The notes beneath the pieces were generated by a model. The model saw nothing but the letters and a program-made list of their open reading frames with translations. It did no database searches and had not been told where the DNA came from. DNA of 64,000 nucleotides from an uncultured Clostridia bacterium. GTDB lineage: Bacteria > Bacillota > Clostridia > Oscillospirales > Acutalibacteraceae. The stretch is from positions 31,353 through 95,352 of the forward strand of contig CAKZZL010000021.1 in NCBI GenBank assembly GCA_937884995.1, in the 5' to 3' direction. The translations under genes were made by a program, and so were the position numbers. Numbering within the stretch: the first letter of the stretch is position 1; each line of letters begins with the position of its first letter. Of this stretch, positions 8,180 to 16,425 are shown piece by piece.

Positions 8180-9208
8180 CTAATCCTCCAAAGTATCGGA
8201 AATAATCTTTCCTACAATTTCAGTCAGATATTTAATGCTCGGTATAAGCCTTGCGTAATCTATTCTTGTCGGTCCGATAATTCCTATCGTACCGCTTTCC
8301 TTGCCGCTTACATTGTAGTTTGAATAAATTATACTTGAGTCATATAACTCTCTGAACTTGTTTTCCTTACCTATGATGATATTGGTCTTTCCTTCAGTCT
8401 TGCCCGATGGAAAGACTGATGTAAGCGCTTTGTCCTGATGCAAAAAATCCATAAGCTCATATACATTCGGATAATCTGAATAATTAAGGAGATTTGATTG
8501 ACCTTTTAAGAGCAATTGTGTTTGTTCTATCATCTGGGCCAGCTCTGAAAGAGCAACCAAAAGCGGAGACATCGCAAGTGATTTGCTGCCCAGCGACAAG
8601 ACAAGTGTCTGTATCATCGCTATGCTTACCTCTTCTGCGGATTTTCCTATAAAATGCTGATTTGCTATGTTATAGAAAGTCTCGATTATGTCAACCGATA
8701 TTTCTACATCCGTTCTGCAAACTTTGCTCTTAAGGATTCCGGATGATGAAAGCATTACTATCATTGCTGTTTTTGTGCCTATCGGTACAAGTTCAACTCT
8801 TCTGATTACCGCATGCTCATCATAAGGAGTAGTGGATAAAGTTGCGCAATTTGTTATCTCTGCAAGAACCTGTCCTGCCTGTTCAAGTATCTGCTGCGGT
8901 TCTCCACCTGCGTTTTTTATTTTTGATTCTATGAGTCTTTTTTCCTGAATTGGTAAATCATATTGACTCATAAGATTATCAACATAATATCTGTAACCGA
9001 ACTGAGTGGGAACCCTTCCTGCAGATGTGTGAGGCTGTTCAATGTAACCCATTGATGCAAGCTCTGCCATTTCATTTCTTATTGTTGCGCTGGATACATT
9101 CAAATCCGTTTTTTCAAGAAGTGTTATTGAACCTACAGGTTCACCTGTTGCAATGAAATGTTCAACAATAAATGCGAGTATCTTTTCTTTTCTGGGACTT
9201 AATTTCAT
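8180..9208 (-). CDS. hrcA: Heat-inducible transcription repressor HrcA
   Basis: This 342-residue repressor has an N-terminal winged helix (residues 1-75, with ATIRNEMAELASMGYIEQPH) and a C-terminal domain ending in IGIIGPTRIDYARLIPSIKY, both diagnostic of HrcA. It binds the CIRCE operator and depends on chaperonin for activity in studied Bacillota. As the first gene of its own operon it is autoregulated through the CIRCE copy at 9236-9262. Confidence 0.98.
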   Translation of the reverse strand: MKLSPRKEKILAFIVEHFIATGEPVGSITLLEKTDLNVSSATIRNEMAELASMGYIEQPHTSAGRVPTQFGYRYYVDNLMSQYDLPIQEKRLIESKIKNAGGEPQQILEQAGQVLAEITNCATLSTTPYDEHAVIRRVELVPIGTKTAMIVMLSSSGILKSKVCRTDVEISVDIIETFYNIANQHFIGKSAEEVSIAMIQTLVLSLGSKSLAMSPLLVALSELAQMIEQTQLLLKGQSNLLNYSDYPNVYELMDFLHQDKALTSVFPSGKTEGKTNIIIGKENKFRELYDSSIIYSNYNVSGKESGTIGIIGPTRIDYARLIPSIKYLTEIVGKIISDTLED

Positions 9209-9235
9209 TGCATCACTTCCTTTTCTTTATCATTG

Positions 9236-9262
9236 TTAGCACTCTTAATACCCGAGTGCTAA
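9236..9262 (-). promoter_or_regulatory. CIRCE operator (HrcA binding site)
   Basis: TTAGCACTC, 9 bases, GAGTGCTAA: an exact match to the CIRCE consensus. It lies between the -10 box and the hrcA start codon, the standard place for repression of this operon. Confidence 0.97.
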
Positions 9263-9272
9263 CTTCAAGAAC

Positions 9273-9301
9273 AATATACAACTGCTTTATAAAAATGTCA
9301 A
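9273..9301 (-). promoter_or_regulatory. Promoter of the hrcA-grpE-dnaK-dnaJ operon
   Basis: On the minus strand TTGACA (9296-9301), a 17-base spacer and TATATT (9273-9278). The predicted start site falls at or just before CIRCE. Confidence 0.9.
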
Positions 9302-9355
9302 GTATAAACTGCTAATAATTTGTAAACAATTTATTAACTCAAAATCTCCTTTTGC

Positions 9356-9384
9356 TTGACTTTATATTTAAAATAGTATAATAT
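9356..9384 (+). promoter_or_regulatory. Promoter of the T-box-thrS transcript
   Basis: TTGACT (9356-9361), a 17-base spacer and TAATAT (9379-9384). An overlapping TATAAT at 9377-9382 gives a 15-base spacer. Transcription would begin just before T-box stem I. Confidence 0.75.
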
Positions 9385-9399
9385 ATGTACGATATAAAA

Positions 9400-9627
9400 A
9401 ACGTTGACGGAGAACGAATGTCATTGATTTTGTCCACAGAGAAGTTTCGTATGCTGAGAGAAACCGGCAAATCCGACTCTAGACCACTCCGGAGTGAATA
9501 TCGATAAGATATTTCGTATGGCTGCGTTAAAGCTGTTGAGTGGCAAAGATTTTCTTTGCAATTTGGGTGGAACCGTGGAGCAATGCTTCATCCCAAGGGA
9601 TTTATTCCTTGCAGGATGGAGTTTTTT
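9400..9627 (+). promoter_or_regulatory. T-box riboswitch, threonine-specific
   Basis: The conserved T-box sequence TGGGTGGAACCGTGG is at 9564-9578. Stem I closes by CGGAG (9408-9412) pairing with CTCCG (9487-9491). Just inside it on the 3' side lies ACC followed by A (9483-9485), in the specifier position; ACC is a threonine codon read by tRNA-Thr(GGU), which matches the downstream thrS. Uncharged tRNA is expected to stabilise the antiterminator. The longest open frame of thrS runs into this RNA, which is why that start was rejected. Confidence 0.95.
9586..9627 (+). terminator. T-box-controlled terminator
   Basis: CTTCATCC (9586-9593) pairs with GGATGGAG (9614-9621) around an inner CAAGG/CCTTG hairpin, followed by six Ts. 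Its 5' arm lies just 3' of the T-box sequence, as expected for competing structures. Confidence 0.9.
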
Positions 9628-9650
9628 ATATATCTTTTTGGAGGATTAAT

Positions 9651-11588
9651 ATGATTAATGTCAAATTAAAAGACGGTACCGTTATGACATTTGAAAGCGG
9701 TATCACAGTTGCAGATGTTGCAAAATCAATTGGTATTGGTCTTTACAAAGCTGCATGTATGGGAAAAGTCAACGGCAATATTGTTGATCTCAGAACTCCC
9801 ATAACTGAAAACAGTGATGTCGAGATTTTAATTTTTGAAAGTGAAGAAGGAAAGCATGCTTATTGGCATACAACATCACATATTATGGCTCAGGCTGTAA
9901 AAAGACTATTTCCGAATGTAAAGCTCACAATAGGACCATCCATTGAAACCGGCTTCTATTATGACTTTGATTGCGGCGATAAGGCTTTTACTGCAGAAGA
10001 TATAGAAAAAATAGAAGCTGAGATGAAAAAGATCATCAAAGAAGATCTGCCTTTGGAGCGTTTCCTTTTATCACCTGCCGAAGCTATTGAGCTTATGACA
10101 GAAAAAGATGAATCATACAAAGTTGAACTCATCAAAGAGCATGCAAGCAAAGGTGAGGAGATTTCTTTCTATAAGCAGGGAGAATTCACTGAGCTTTGCG
10201 CAGGACCCCATATCATGTCCACAGGTCTTATCAAGGCATTCAAGCTTACAAATACAACAGGTGCTTATTGGCGCGGCGACTCAAAGAACAAAATGCTATG
10301 CCGTATCTATGGTGTATCTTTTCCAAAGAAGGATATGCTTGATGAATATCTCGAAAAGCTTGAAGAAGCTAAACGCCGCGACCACAGAAAGCTCGGCAAG
10401 GAACTTGAACTTTTTATGACAGATGAACTTGTAGGTAAGGGCATGCCGATGTTCCTGCCCAAAGGCTATACTCTTTGGCGGCTTCTTGAGAACTACATAA
10501 GAGACAAAGAGATTAAACAGGGTTATCAGCATGTACTTACGCCTTGTATCGGTACAGTTGATTTATATAAAACATCAGGTCACTGGGATCATTATAAAGA
10601 TAATATGTTCCCTGCAATGGAAGTTGAAGATGAAGCATATGTTCTAAGACCGATGAATTGTCCTCATCATATGCGCATATATGCAAGCTCATCTCATTCC
10701 TACAGAAATCTGCCTGTAAGAATCGGAGAAATTGCGCATGACTTCCGTTATGAGGCATCAGGAACACTTAAGGGAATAGAAAGAGGTCGTCATTTTTGTC
10801 AAAACGATGCTCACCTTTTTGTAACGCCAGAGCAAATCAAGGACGAATTCAAAAAAGTTGTTGATCTCATTTTCGAAGCCTATGAGGATTTCGGTATTAC
10901 AGATTACAGAATGGTTCTTTCCCTTCGCGACCCTGAAGATAAAGAAAAATATCATCAGGATGATGAAATGTGGGATAAAGCAGAACAGTCACTCAGAGAA
11001 GTGCTTGACGAAATCGGACTTGATTATACAGAAGAAATCGGCGAAGCTGCTTTCTATGGTCCGAAGCTCGATGTCAACGTAAAGCCCGCAGTAGGTGCCG
11101 AATACACTTTATCAACATGCCAGCTTGACTTCTGTCTTCCGGCAAAATTCAATCTTTTCTATATAGACAAGGACAATGCACAGCGCACTCCGGTAGTTCT
11201 TCACAGAGCAATACTCGGCTCACTCGACAGATTCATGGCTTATCTTATTGAAGAGACAATGGGCAATTTTCCACTTTGGCTCTCACCGGTTCAAGTGAAA
11301 ATTCTGCCCATAGCTGACAGGCATCATGAATATTGTCGTTCTCTTCAAAGTCAGCTTGAAGACGCAGGATTCAGAGTAGAACTCGATGACAGGAGTGAAA
11401 AGATCGGATACAAAATCCGTGAAGCACAACTTCAGAAAATCAATTACATGCTCGTTGTCGGTGACAAAGAGATCGAAGATAATACAGTCTCAGTCCGTAA
11501 GCGTGGCGAAGGTGATATAGGCTCAATGAGTATTTCAAACTTAACTTCCATGCTGACTGAAGAAGTAAAGTCAAAATCACATAACTGA
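9651..11588 (+). CDS. thrS: Threonyl-tRNA synthetase
   Basis: This 645-residue class II aminoacyl-tRNA synthetase has a TGS domain (residues 1-60), then the editing domain with HTTSHIMAQAVK (HxxxH) and the C/H pair in ELCAGPHI. The catalytic core carries motif 2 FRYEASGTLKGIERGRHF and motif 3 GSLDRFMAYLIE, and a C-terminal anticodon-binding domain follows. It charges tRNA-Thr in the cytoplasm. The start ATG 9651 is preceded by GGAGGA and sits 23 bases after the T-box terminator. The metallophosphoesterase gene follows after 25 bases and is probably cotranscribed. Confidence 0.98.
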   Translation: MINVKLKDGTVMTFESGITVADVAKSIGIGLYKAACMGKVNGNIVDLRTPITENSDVEILIFESEEGKHAYWHTTSHIMAQAVKRLFPNVKLTIGPSIETGFYYDFDCGDKAFTAEDIEKIEAEMKKIIKEDLPLERFLLSPAEAIELMTEKDESYKVELIKEHASKGEEISFYKQGEFTELCAGPHIMSTGLIKAFKLTNTTGAYWRGDSKNKMLCRIYGVSFPKKDMLDEYLEKLEEAKRRDHRKLGKELELFMTDELVGKGMPMFLPKGYTLWRLLENYIRDKEIKQGYQHVLTPCIGTVDLYKTSGHWDHYKDNMFPAMEVEDEAYVLRPMNCPHHMRIYASSSHSYRNLPVRIGEIAHDFRYEASGTLKGIERGRHFCQNDAHLFVTPEQIKDEFKKVVDLIFEAYEDFGITDYRMVLSLRDPEDKEKYHQDDEMWDKAEQSLREVLDEIGLDYTEEIGEAAFYGPKLDVNVKPAVGAEYTLSTCQLDFCLPAKFNLFYIDKDNAQRTPVVLHRAILGSLDRFMAYLIEETMGNFPLWLSPVQVKILPIADRHHEYCRSLQSQLEDAGFRVELDDRSEKIGYKIREAQLQKINYMLVVGDKEIEDNTVSVRKRGEGDIGSMSISNLTSMLTEEVKSKSHN

Positions 11589-11613
11589 TTTATTTGAGGA
11601 AAGGAGTTTTATT

Positions 11614-13239
11614 ATGACTAAAAAGCCTCTTACCGTTACAGTAATAACAGATACCCATTACTATTCTCCGAGAATCGGCACACGCGGCGATGCATATGAC
11701 AAAGCGAATGCCAAAAGCCAGAAATTATTAAACGGCTCAAGAGAAGTTTTGGATGCTGCTTTCAGACAAATAAAGGCAGATAGCAGAACAGATATCGTTT
11801 TATTATCCGGTGATACAACAAACAATGGTGAACTTTGGTCTCATGAAGAAGCAATTGAACAGCTTCGTGACCTTAAAGCTTCAGGCAAAAGAGTCTACGT
11901 TATAACTGCAACGCATGACTATACGCCTGATGACTGGACATGGGGATATGACGGAAATGAAAAAGTCAAGATTCCGGGTGTCCTTCGTGAACAGCTCTAC
12001 GATATGTACCGAGAGTTCGGCCCAAATGAAGCAATTGCAGTGCACCGTGAAAGCATGTCCTATGTAGTACAACTTGAAGAAGGCTACAGATTATTTGCAA
12101 TCAATGATGACAGCAACCATGCCGGGAAAAGCGGTGTATCAGAAGAACTCTTTGAATGGATAGCTGAACAGGCAGAGGATGCAAGAAAGAATGATCAGTT
12201 TATTGTAGCTATGACTCACCACCCTCTTATCGCCCCCTCACCTATGTATGAGATTATAGGGCACGGCGATATGATGGGCGATTATGAAATCAGGCGCGAG
12301 CAATTTGCAGACATGGGCATTCAGTTCATACTTACGGGACACACCCATGTACATGATATTGATAAATATGTAAGTAAAAAAGGAAATTACATTTACGATA
12401 TAGCAACAGCAGCAACCATAGGCTACCCTGCTCCCATCCGTACAATCGTATTTGATCCTGAAATGTCAATGGTAACAACCACAACAGATCTTATCAACGA
12501 GCTGGTTGATTTTGATATGGGTGGAAAGAGTTTACAGGAATATCTGGAATACCAACTCATAGGTGTAGCAAAAGATATGATAAAAGCTGCCGGCACGAAC
12601 ATAAAGAAATTTGCCGATATGGCCACAGCAATCAGCATACCGAAGAAGAAAAGTCTCAGGATAGGCTGGCTTATCAAGCTTCCCATGAAACTCTTAAACA
12701 AGCTTAAAATCGGCACAGTAGGAAACTGGACCAGAGCCGAGACAGGGCTTAAGAAATCGGATTATGCCGATATAAAGGATAAGTATGTTGTAGATTTCAT
12801 GGCAGACCTTGTCTTAAATCTCTACGGTGGCAAGAGCTTATATTCTCCGGATGACAATGAGTACAAGATAACGATAGGACTTTTAAACATTATTGATTCA
12901 ATTTTTAAGGCACTACATATAAGCGTAAGAAAACTCCTAAAAGTTTCAGATACAATAAGAGGTATTATTGAGCCCCTTCTCTACAATAACGGAATACCTT
13001 CATATGATGCAATGATGCCTATTATGCCTTTATATGAGGGCGAGCAAACAGGACCGCAGCCCGAAGCAGCCAAAGTGCCTGATACGGTTAAGGAAAGTAA
13101 AAAAGGTCCATTTATAGTTGCAATAGCCATTCTTATTTTGATATTGCTGCTCCCCCTTATAATATGTGTCGGTTTACCTGTTCTTTTAATAGGATATATT
13201 ATCAATGCAATAAAGTATAAAGATATATACAAAGCATAA
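11614..13239 (+). CDS. Membrane-anchored calcineurin-like metallophosphoesterase
   Basis: This 541-residue protein shows the metallophosphoesterase motifs in order: DTH near the N-terminus (TVITDTHYY), GDTTNNGE, THD in place of GNHD, THHPL, and GHTH in LTGHTHVHD. These residues normally hold a di-metal centre and hydrolyse phosphomonoester or diester bonds. A C-terminal hydrophobic stretch of about 35 residues (IAILILILLLPLIICVGLP) followed by a Lys-rich end suggests anchoring in the membrane. No signal peptide is seen, so the enzyme probably faces the cytoplasm. The substrate is unknown. AGGAAAGGAG precedes the start. Confidence 0.85.
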   Translation: MTKKPLTVTVITDTHYYSPRIGTRGDAYDKANAKSQKLLNGSREVLDAAFRQIKADSRTDIVLLSGDTTNNGELWSHEEAIEQLRDLKASGKRVYVITATHDYTPDDWTWGYDGNEKVKIPGVLREQLYDMYREFGPNEAIAVHRESMSYVVQLEEGYRLFAINDDSNHAGKSGVSEELFEWIAEQAEDARKNDQFIVAMTHHPLIAPSPMYEIIGHGDMMGDYEIRREQFADMGIQFILTGHTHVHDIDKYVSKKGNYIYDIATAATIGYPAPIRTIVFDPEMSMVTTTTDLINELVDFDMGGKSLQEYLEYQLIGVAKDMIKAAGTNIKKFADMATAISIPKKKSLRIGWLIKLPMKLLNKLKIGTVGNWTRAETGLKKSDYADIKDKYVVDFMADLVLNLYGGKSLYSPDDNEYKITIGLLNIIDSIFKALHISVRKLLKVSDTIRGIIEPLLYNNGIPSYDAMMPIMPLYEGEQTGPQPEAAKVPDTVKESKKGPFIVAIAILILILLLPLIICVGLPVLLIGYIINAIKYKDIYKA

Positions 13240-13323
13240 ATAAATGCCTGTTGTGTAATAGGTAATTTTGTGTAATCTGTAAATTTTAGCATTCACTTTT
13301 TATATATAATGTATGAAAATAGA

Positions 13324-13373
13324 GAGATTTAGCAGATAATTAACTAAAATTTGCTAAATCTCTTGATTTTTTT
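13324..13373 (+). terminator. Intrinsic terminator after the metallophosphoesterase gene
   Basis: GAGATTTAGCA (13324-13334) and TGCTAAATCTC (13352-13362) form an 11-bp stem followed by TTGATTTTTTT. It ends the thrS-phosphoesterase transcript. Confidence 0.85.
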
Positions 13374-13450
13374 GGCAAATAAGTATATAATGATGTTATA
13401 TATTGAGGGTTTATGCGCCTTTTTTCACATATTTATGGAGGTATGATAAA

Positions 13451-14341
13451 GTGCTTGCGGATTTACATTGTCACACAAGATTATCTGATGGTTCTTTAGG
13501 TATAGAAGAAATAATCATTCTTGCCGAAAAAAAAGGACTTCAGACGATAGCAATCACAGACCATGATTGTCTTGTAGGTACAGTGAGGGGTAAAGTAATA
13601 GGACAACGCCACGGAGTACAGGTAATTCCCGGTGTTGAATTTTCATCAACATACGAAGATGCAAATATTAATCTTCATATATTATGCTACATGCCTGATT
13701 ACCCGAACATGCTGGAAGGTTTGTGCAAGAGAAATTCTTTGGCACGTAAGAGAGCATCACACATTATGATGCTTCAGACAGCAAAGCGCTTCCCTATCGC
13801 CACAGACTTCATAATTAAATGTGCAACAGGCTCATCCAATCTTTATAAGAAGCATATTATGCAAGCTCTTATTGAATGTGGCTATGCAGATTCATTCAAT
13901 GGTGATTTATTTGAAGAGCTTTTCACAAAAGAAAGCGAAAACAACATACTTCAGGTTCCAAAATATGAATCTACAAAAGATGTCATAGCCGCCATACATG
14001 AAGCAGGCGGTATCGCAATACTCGCCCACCCTTATCTTACTAATTGTGTGGACCTGATTCCGGAACTTGCAAAACTTGGAATTGACGGTGTTGAAGTAGT
14101 TCATCCGAGCGCAAGTGCAGAGCAGCAGGAAGAACTTCGTAAAATTGCTTCTAAAATTAAGCTTATAATCACAGGCGGAAGTGATTTCCACGGCTTATAT
14201 AATGAATATCCGGTATCAATCGGAGATTACGGAATTCAGGAAGATGAACTTCATATTCTTAAGACATATAAGTCAAAATTAAAACGTCTTCAAAAGAAAG
14301 CAGAGAAAGCTGCAGCTTTGGCTTCTGCCGCAGAAGAATAA
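13451..14341 (+). CDS. PHP-domain phosphoesterase
   Basis: This 296-residue protein opens with the PHP metal-binding motif DLHCHTRLSDG, followed by ITDHD, IPGVEFS, AHPYL and GGSDFHG. Proteins with this pattern (YciV/TrpH-like) hydrolyse phosphates, for example 3',5'-nucleoside bisphosphates or RNA 5' ends; the actual substrate is not known. The GTG start at 13451 has GGAGG nine bases upstream, whereas the longer frame upstream has no site. The C-terminus is a Lys/Ala-rich helix. The downstream unknown gene is 27 bases away with its own AAGGAGG, probably the same operon. Confidence 0.88.
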   Translation: MLADLHCHTRLSDGSLGIEEIIILAEKKGLQTIAITDHDCLVGTVRGKVIGQRHGVQVIPGVEFSSTYEDANINLHILCYMPDYPNMLEGLCKRNSLARKRASHIMMLQTAKRFPIATDFIIKCATGSSNLYKKHIMQALIECGYADSFNGDLFEELFTKESENNILQVPKYESTKDVIAAIHEAGGIAILAHPYLTNCVDLIPELAKLGIDGVEVVHPSASAEQQEELRKIASKIKLIITGGSDFHGLYNEYPVSIGDYGIQEDELHILKTYKSKLKRLQKKAEKAAALASAAEE

Positions 14342-14368
14342 ATCAGCATTCAAAGGAGGTTACAATCC

Positions 14369-14926
14369 ATGTTTGACGACAGCGATGTAAAAATCTTTGA
14401 TGACAAAGGTAAAGCTAACGAAAATTATGATGAAATAGCAGCAATTCACGAAATGACCAAGCAAAGAAATAACGGCAACTCGGAAAGAGCTAAAAAACTC
14501 GGTTATCATCTTGCTGAAATTTTCGTTGATGAGGCAAATCTCTTAAAAGAACTTGCTTCTGAAGTAGGAAGTCTGGATTACAGCGATGATATAATGTATC
14601 AGATTAAGGTCCTCATTATATTCACCGCAGAGTACACCGTCAATCATACTTTTCCCTCTGCCCTTCTTTCAAACACTGCTATAAATGCAATGCATGACAC
14701 ATTAAAAAAGAAGGCTGCCGAATTTTATGACAGACTTGATGATGCAGCAGAATACAGTTTTTATTATCTTGCTGTTCGTAAAGGTGACAATATATCAAAA
14801 GATATAGGCAATTCTTTTGCTATGCTCTGTAACCACTCAGATTTTTCTGAACTGGGCCAGAACATTTTCGAAGTAGTACAAAAAGAGATTCAAAAAATTA
14901 TTGACTCATTTAAATTTGTTATTTAA
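14369..14926 (+). CDS. Conserved-looking hypothetical protein, helical
   Basis: This 185-residue, acidic, apparently all-helical soluble protein has no recognised motif, signal peptide or membrane segment. The family is not recognised. An excellent AAAGGAGGT ribosome-binding site and a position directly after the PHP gene argue that it is real. Function unknown; a link to the PHP enzyme is only positional. Confidence 0.8.
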   Translation: MFDDSDVKIFDDKGKANENYDEIAAIHEMTKQRNNGNSERAKKLGYHLAEIFVDEANLLKELASEVGSLDYSDDIMYQIKVLIIFTAEYTVNHTFPSALLSNTAINAMHDTLKKKAAEFYDRLDDAAEYSFYYLAVRKGDNISKDIGNSFAMLCNHSDFSELGQNIFEVVQKEIQKIIDSFKFVI

Positions 14927-14944
14927 GAACAAAAGCTAAAAAAT

Positions 14945-14969
14945 TATCCCGTTTCAGTGAAACGGGATA
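14945..14969. terminator. Bidirectional terminator between convergent genes
   Basis: TATCCCGTTTCA and TGAAACGGGATA form a near-perfect inverted repeat with T-rich tails on the plus side (TTTCATTT) and on the minus side (ATTTTTTAG). It serves the unknown gene (+) and the cohesin-like gene (-). Confidence 0.85.
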
Positions 14970-14987
14970 TTTCATTTATATGGATTT

Positions 14988-16322
14988 TTACTTATCTTCC
15001 GGGCCCATAGGATCTTTGCTCTTATCCTTATTCTTTCGTATATTCTTTGTTACCAACAGCGCTACAGCAACAGTTACGGCCACTATTATGATTAAAGAGA
15101 TTATTCCTGCAAATATATAATATTGTTTTTGTTCTCTGTTTCCGTCTTCCGGAATGAGGCTGAGAAGTTTTGAGACTATATTCCCCTCTTCCGTGTCTTC
15201 TGTTGTTGTTTCAATTTCGACTTTTGTTGTTTCAACAGCAGTTGATATTTCCGTTTCGGTTTCTGTTTCAGTTTCAGTGCTTGACTCTTCTTCTTTAGGA
15301 AGAACTTCAATCCTATACTCAAGTTCCCAGCCGTTACTTACCGCAGTTATTTTGGCACTGCCTTCCTTGACTCCCGTTATTACTCCGCCTTCGGTGACGC
15401 TAACGACTGATCTGTCGGAACTTGACCAGCTTGTTATATATGTGTCGGTGGCATCCGAAGGAACTTTTTCTACTGTGAGATTCATTGTCTGGCCGACTTC
15501 TATTGATTTTTCAGCCTTCCCGCTGTAAGTTATACCTGTCTGTTTGGAGATGACAGATACTTTACATGTAGTGCTTTTGCCACCGGCTGAGGCTGTAATT
15601 GTGGCAGTTCCTCCTCCGACAGCAGTAACTTTACCTGTATCGCTTACTCTTGCGACATATATATTTGAACTTCTGTAAGTCACACTTTTGTTAGTTGCAT
15701 TTGAAGGTGTAACCGTTGCAGAAAGGCTTGCCGTCTCACCTTTATCAAGTGTAATGCTGTTCTTATTTAAGCTTATACTTGCAACGGCTATGCTTTGCGT
15801 TGTAGTTTCAGCCTTCGTAGTCGTTTCCGTTGCTTTTTGAGTGGTAGTTGTTTCTTTCTCTTTAACTTTGATTGTTCCGCCTGAAGTTGTAAATGATACC
15901 GGATTTAAGTCCGAATCAACATTATCTCCCCCGCCGGAAGCAGAAAGGGACAAGACACACGAGCCTGAGGCCTTTAGTATCTTAAATGTTACCGTAAATA
16001 TAGTGCCTCCGTTTGCGCCGGAAATCATACCTGAAAAATTGACGGACGCTCCTTTGGGATTAAGACTTCCCGATGTAACAATTCCGCCTTTAGAAGAAGA
16101 AACATATTCAAGCTCCGATGGGTTAAATCCCAAAGAAATACTACAACCCCATACATTACTGGCAGAAGCGTTTACGCTTACTGTAACGGTATCGCCCTGA
16201 TAACCGCTCGAACTGCTGACAGAATAATTGACACCTGCAGCAGCTGCAGGTATAGAAAAAGTATATATTAAAAGTATTAAAAAAGCAGCAATAACTACTC
16301 TTAATTCAAGCATTCGTTTCAT
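14988..16322 (-). CDS. Secreted, membrane-anchored cohesin-like/Big2 protein
   Basis: This 444-residue surface protein has a signal peptide at residues 1-29 (hydrophobic core VVIAAFLILLIYTFSI, then AAAAG). A cohesin-like beta-sandwich follows at about 30-150 (YQGDTVTVSVNASAS, LGFNPSELEYVSS, GGTIFTVTFKI). Then come a Thr-rich linker, two bacterial Ig-like (Big2) domains (each with SLNKNSITLDKG or VTAVGGGTATITA-type cores), a second Thr/Glu linker, a C-terminal transmembrane helix (FAGIISLIIIVAVTVAV) and a basic tail. Cohesins bind dockerins in cellulosomes, but similar domains occur in other Bacillota surface proteins; no dockerin is seen in this window. No LPXTG motif is present. Confidence 0.82.
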   Translation of the reverse strand: MKRMLELRVVIAAFLILLIYTFSIPAAAAGVNYSVSSSSGYQGDTVTVSVNASASNVWGCSISLGFNPSELEYVSSSKGGIVTSGSLNPKGASVNFSGMISGANGGTIFTVTFKILKASGSCVLSLSASGGGDNVDSDLNPVSFTTSGGTIKVKEKETTTTQKATETTTKAETTTQSIAVASISLNKNSITLDKGETASLSATVTPSNATNKSVTYRSSNIYVARVSDTGKVTAVGGGTATITASAGGKSTTCKVSVISKQTGITYSGKAEKSIEVGQTMNLTVEKVPSDATDTYITSWSSSDRSVVSVTEGGVITGVKEGSAKITAVSNGWELEYRIEVLPKEEESSTETETETETEISTAVETTKVEIETTTEDTEEGNIVSKLLSLIPEDGNREQKQYYIFAGIISLIIIVAVTVAVALLVTKNIRKNKDKSKDPMGPEDK

Positions 16323-16351
16323 TTGTTTACTCCCAAAAGAAATACAAATAA

Positions 16352-16380
16352 ATGATACCTTATTTGCATTTAATTGTCAA
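16352..16380 (-). promoter_or_regulatory. Promoter of the cohesin-like gene
   Basis: On the minus strand TTGACA (16375-16380), a 17-base spacer and TATCAT (16352-16357), about 30 bases from the start codon. Confidence 0.75.
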
Positions 16381-16396
16381 TTAAACAAGGCATATA

Positions 16397-16422
16397 AAAA
16401 AGAGCGATAATTCGCTCTTTTA
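16397..16422. terminator. Terminator downstream of mgtE
   Basis: AAAAAGAGCGA-TAA-TTCGCTCTTTT lies immediately after the mgtE stop codon. The minus strand reads into a T-run; the plus strand does too. Confidence 0.85.
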
Positions 16423-16425
16423 TTG

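Noticed and set aside
9540..9650. Longer N-terminus for thrS
   Set aside because: Those codons lie inside the T-box and its terminator; the real start has GGAGGA directly upstream of 9651.
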